Origin: an uncultured Oscillospiraceae bacterium
GTDB taxonomy: Bacteria; Bacillota; Clostridia; Oscillospirales; Acutalibacteraceae
Length of the DNA: 64,000 bases
Direction: 5' to 3'
Assembly: GCA_900555015.1 (NCBI GenBank)
Contig: USJL01000005.1
Span: 32,346 to 96,345, forward strand
Every line of letters begins with the position of its first letter. Position 1 is the first letter of the stretch. The notes beneath the pieces are model-generated. The model did not search any database. It had not been told where the DNA came from and worked only from the letters and a program-made list of their open reading frames with translations. The position numbers were made by a program, and so were the translations under genes. This document shows, one piece after another, positions 60,451-64,000 of this stretch.

Positions 60451-63400
60451 ATGTTTAAAAAAACAGTCAGCTTGCTGCTGTCACTTGTAATGCTTTTAAG
60501 TATTACGGCAAACATTAATGTGGCGGCATTTGCGGCAGATGAAGATGCGGTTGAAAGTATTTCATACACATGTGCAAAACCGTATGAAATTGTTGAAAAC
60601 ACAAAAGGTCAATGGGTAACAAAGCCGGAGGGCGGCAAAGTTTTCAGTTATTATGTTCCGCTCATTTATAAGGATGGCGACATTTTAACCGTAACTTATG
60701 AATCCGGCAAAACAGTTGATTATGTTTGTGAAAATTCCGATGATGAAGGTGTTTTTGTATCTAAAGACGGAAAAACGATTTCAACAGAGTCGTTGACTGT
60801 TTCCGCTTACAATACATATTGGACAATCGGCGGAGATAACTATATAAATATTTCTTATTCTGCCGCTCGAACACAAGTTAAAATTTATATAGTTGAAAAT
60901 CCTGTTAAATCTGTTCGTTTTATTCAAAACAAACCTGTTGAAGTGTGGGAAAATTGTAACGGTTATTATGAAACAGACAGTTCTGATAATGAATTTTTCT
61001 ATTATAACTATGATTTGTTTAAAGATGTAACTTTTATTGTTGATTATAAAGACGGCACACAAAAAACTTTTACAGGCGACGATTATTACTGCAATTTAGA
61101 TATTTCCACAACCGATAATCAATACAGCAATCATTGGACGGTAGGCAATACTTATAATGTTACAGTTAATATTAACGGTTATGAATGTAATGCGTCGGTT
61201 TCTGTTATTAAAAATCCCGTTAAGTCGGTTTCAGTAGAGCTTGCAAAGCCTTATGAAATTTTGGAACATTCAAAAGGCTATGACAACGGCGAAAACGGCT
61301 GGTTTTATAATTCCCTTGGGTTCAGAGAAGGCGACGCAATTAATATTGAATTTAACGATAATACTTCCAAAAAATTCTTTTATAACGATGAAAGTTGGGG
61401 CTTTTACTCTGAAGACAATGAATATGCAGACGCATATATTAATGCATTTTCTTTTAAAGGCACCGGCAACACATCTGCTTATGTTGAAGTTACTTACGGT
61501 CAAGGTGCGGTAAGAGTAAGTATTCCCGTATCAATTATTGAAAATCCCGTAAAATCGTTTACATTAACTCCTGCTAAACCTTATCAGGTTAAAGAACGTA
61601 CAAACGGTTATGAATACGACGGTCAATGGTGGTATTATCCGCCAAACTTTAATTTGGGCGATGTAATTACAGTTAATTATACAAACGGCACAACAGAAGA
61701 TTTTACATATACAAGTGATGATTATTGTTTTGTTAATTCAAATGATGAATCTTTAGATGTTTACGGAACCGAATTTACTCTTGAAGGTGTTGGCGAAACA
61801 ACATTTACCGTCAGTCTTGATGATTACGGCGTTGAAACGGAAGTTCCTGTAACTGTTGTTGAAAATCCTGTTGAATCAATTGCATTTACCCCGGTAAAGC
61901 CATATGAAATTATTGAACATACAAACGGTTATGAAGATTCAAACGGAAACTGGTGGTATAATGCACCGAATTTTAATAACGGCGATGTACTTACCGTTTA
62001 TTATAAAGACGGCACAACAGGTGAATTTGTGTACGGTAATAACGGCTTTACAAATTCATCCGGTGAATCATTATATGCTTACAGATACGGTTTTGAATTT
62101 GACGGCGTTGGCGAAACATCATTTTTTATTTATGTTAAAGAATACGATATAAGGATAAGTGTTCTTGTAACTATTGTTGAAAACCCTGTAAAATCATTTA
62201 CATTAACTTCCGTAAAGCCTTATGAGGTTGTGCAAAATACAAACGGTTACAGCACTGAAGACGGATGGAAATATTATTCTCCGGATTTTAATGACGGCGA
62301 TGTAATTACAGTTAATTATGCAAACGGCACAAAAGATACTTTTACTTCTTTTGAAAATAGGTTTGAAAACTCAAAGGGAGAAAAATTATCTGTTTCAGCT
62401 GATATGTTTGTGTTAAACGGCTTGGGCAAAACAACATTTACCGTCAGTCTTGACGATTACGGCAAAGAAATAGAAGTTCCCGTAACAGTTGTTGAAAGTC
62501 CTGTAAAATCTGTTTCATTTACACCGGCAAAACCTTTTGAAATCGTTCAGGGCACAAAGGGATATGACAGAGACGGCGAATGGTTTTATTATGCCCCCGA
62601 ATTTAATGAAGGCGATGTAATTACACTTGAATACACAAACGGCACAAGTGAAAAATATACCTACAATAAAACAGATTGGGGATTTTGCAATAAAAAGGGC
62701 GACATCTTAGACGTTTATGCTCAAGCATTTTCTTTTAACGGTGTGGGTAAAACGACATTTAATGTTTATTGCATCGATTACGGAAAAACTTGCAGCGTTC
62801 CTGTAACTATTATTGAAAACCCTGTTAAAAACGCTACGTTAACATCTGTAAAACCGTATAGTATTATTGAAAAAACAAACGGTTATTATTCAGACGGAAT
62901 TTGGTATTATCGCGGTAATGAATTTAATATCGGCGATGTAATTACACTTGAATATAAAAACGGCAAAACAGAAAAATATGTTTATGCCGAAAACGGCGAA
63001 GATTGCGGATTCTTTAACAAAAACGGCGATGAATTGGGATATTACATAAATAATGATAAAGCCGCTCTTGAAGGAACAGGCACCGTTACATTTGATTTGC
63101 ACCTTTCGGATTACGGCAATGTTATTGAATATTCCGCAAATATTGTTGAAAGTACGGTAGCTTCAATTTCTTATAAATCATTAACAAATTTTGCAGATAT
63201 TGAGGGTATAACAAATACTACAGGCGATGACGGCGAATATTGGTATATTCCCGACGGTTATGTTAACAGCGGCGACGTTCTTACTTTAAACTATAAAAAC
63301 GGAAAAACAGAGGAATATGTTGCCGAATATAATGACGAATATGTTTTAGTATTTAAAACAAAAGACGGCAAGGTGCTTCCTGATGAAGCCGATTTTAAAA

Positions 63401-64000
63401 TAGACACAGAGTACGGTGAAAATAATAAACGATTATTAGAAATCGGTTGTTACGGCTTAATGTTAAGTTTCCCTATAGCAAATGAAGTTACAGTTAAATC
63501 TATAACATTTAATCCTTTAAAGCCTGTTTCCATTGTTGCAAGCAACGGTACCGAATCAAACCGCAACACTTGGTTAGACAGAAACGGTAACGTTTACTAT
63601 GGCACAGATTATAAATATGATTACGAAACCGATACCGTGATTAGCGAAATATTTAATGTCGGTGATAAGTTAACCGTTACATTCAGCAACGGTAAAACCG
63701 CAACCTATACTTATAAAGCAGAACGATTTGGTGAATGCAGTTATATTTTTACGGGTGAAGACAATTCGGAATTTCATGTCAGCAACATAACAAGCAGTCA
63801 AAATGAACATCCTTGGGTAGTGGGCGGTAATAATTACTTTAACATTAATTTCAAAAATGCGTCTACTGCAAATATTCCTGTAACTATCACACCTGCACAG
63901 GGTGAACATACTCATACTTGGAACTCAGGCGTAAAGCAAGCAGATGGTTCAATTCTTTACACATGTACAGCATGCGGAGCAACAAAAAGAGAAAAGCAAA
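60451..64000 (+). CDS. Large secreted repeat protein, 3' end outside the window
   Basis: AAAGGGG lies upstream of ATG 60451; at least 1183 residues with no stop before the edge. A Sec signal peptide is clear (KKTVSLLLSLVMLLSITA, then AAFAADED). From residue about 33 the protein is made of ten repeats of about 90-115 residues, each beginning with a V(K/E)S-like strand followed by KPYEI(V/I)E and containing W(W/F)YY, GDV(I/L)TV.Y.(N/D)GT and a G.GETTFTV.L.DYG end. The visible C-terminus is HTHTWNSGVKQADGSILYTC-TACGATKRE, a module common in surface proteins of gut Clostridia. Likely an extracellular binding or structural protein; no enzyme motif seen. Confidence 0.87.
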   Translation, partial: MFKKTVSLLLSLVMLLSITANINVAAFAADEDAVESISYTCAKPYEIVENTKGQWVTKPEGGKVFSYYVPLIYKDGDILTVTYESGKTVDYVCENSDDEGVFVSKDGKTISTESLTVSAYNTYWTIGGDNYINISYSAARTQVKIYIVENPVKSVRFIQNKPVEVWENCNGYYETDSSDNEFFYYNYDLFKDVTFIVDYKDGTQKTFTGDDYYCNLDISTTDNQYSNHWTVGNTYNVTVNINGYECNASVSVIKNPVKSVSVELAKPYEILEHSKGYDNGENGWFYNSLGFREGDAINIEFNDNTSKKFFYNDESWGFYSEDNEYADAYINAFSFKGTGNTSAYVEVTYGQGAVRVSIPVSIIENPVKSFTLTPAKPYQVKERTNGYEYDGQWWYYPPNFNLGDVITVNYTNGTTEDFTYTSDDYCFVNSNDESLDVYGTEFTLEGVGETTFTVSLDDYGVETEVPVTVVENPVESIAFTPVKPYEIIEHTNGYEDSNGNWWYNAPNFNNGDVLTVYYKDGTTGEFVYGNNGFTNSSGESLYAYRYGFEFDGVGETSFFIYVKEYDIRISVLVTIVENPVKSFTLTSVKPYEVVQNTNGYSTEDGWKYYSPDFNDGDVITVNYANGTKDTFTSFENRFENSKGEKLSVSADMFVLNGLGKTTFTVSLDDYGKEIEVPVTVVESPVKSVSFTPAKPFEIVQGTKGYDRDGEWFYYAPEFNEGDVITLEYTNGTSEKYTYNKTDWGFCNKKGDILDVYAQAFSFNGVGKTTFNVYCIDYGKTCSVPVTIIENPVKNATLTSVKPYSIIEKTNGYYSDGIWYYRGNEFNIGDVITLEYKNGKTEKYVYAENGEDCGFFNKNGDELGYYINNDKAALEGTGTVTFDLHLSDYGNVIEYSANIVESTVASISYKSLTNFADIEGITNTTGDDGEYWYIPDGYVNSGDVLTLNYKNGKTEEYVAEYNDEYVLVFKTKDGKVLPDEADFKIDTEYGENNKRLLEIGCYGLMLSFPIANEVTVKSITFNPLKPVSIVASNGTESNRNTWLDRNGNVYYGTDYKYDYETDTVISEIFNVGDKLTVTFSNGKTATYTYKAERFGECSYIFTGEDNSEFHVSNITSSQNEHPWVVGGNNYFNINFKNASTANIPVTITPAQGEHTHTWNSGVKQADGSILYTCTACGATKREKQ

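Noticed and set aside
1..64000. tRNA or rRNA genes
   Set aside because: I saw no cloverleaf with a T-loop consensus or rRNA-like sequence when reading both strands; a tRNA scan would be needed to be certain.

Overview
The window is low-GC Gram-positive DNA, most likely from a gut Clostridia (Oscillospirales/Eubacteriales-type) chromosome. Support for this comes from AGGAGG ribosome binding sites, PBSX/XkdK-T-type phage genes, DUF5058 and DUF1846 families, an SPNTG-type sorting signal, a TnpV remnant and large repeat-built surface proteins. These assignments come from reading the sequence only; no database search was run.

Positions 1 to about 38.94 kb are the middle and right part of a myovirus-type prophage, all on the + strand. 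At 1-9.5 kb lies a dense early region: a DUF1064 nuclease end, a phage sliding clamp, a D12 adenine methylase, a PAPS-reductase-like PP-loop enzyme, a run of tiny cysteine-rich proteins, a PD-(D/E)XK-like protein, an ASCH-type protein and an ArpU-like late regulator. A clear promoter at 9549-9577 opens the late region. Before the terminase comes an unusual block (9.76-14.2 kb): an Na+/solute symporter followed by two consecutive PAPS-reductase-like/ParB-like pairs, the second resembling IbrA/IbrB. Then follow terminase, portal, a Mu-F-type head protein carrying a C-terminal EndoU nuclease toxin domain with its own small acidic partner gene, scaffold/protease, capsid, connectors, contractile sheath and tube, a tail chaperone with a canonical A AAA AAC -1 frameshift site, tape measure, baseplate genes, an S74 fibre, and a C-terminally variable protein that is the target of a diversity-generating retroelement (DGR).

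At the right end the DGR is broken. A variable repeat (38339-38419) and template repeat (38535-38615) differ only at template adenines. The reverse transcriptase stops after about 66 residues and continues in frame into a surface protein that has lost its own start. No lysis genes or integrase are in the window. Around 42.4-45.2 kb lie remnants: a TnpV fragment, a fragment of an XRE-type regulator, and a second surface protein whose start is missing and whose sorting signal is in the -1 frame.

From 45.3 kb the host chromosome looks ordinary. It holds a fluoride riboswitch with terminator upstream of a CPA-type antiporter, a YbaK/ProX deacylase, a 40-codon leader peptide plus terminator upstream of a two-gene ABC exporter (BmrB-BmrCD-like layout), a minus-strand M20 peptidase/DUF5058 operon, DUF1846 and pyrG, a frameshifted MATE gene, a methyltransferase and a very large secreted repeat protein running off the right edge. 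Two intergenic regions carry copies of one dispersed palindromic repeat family.
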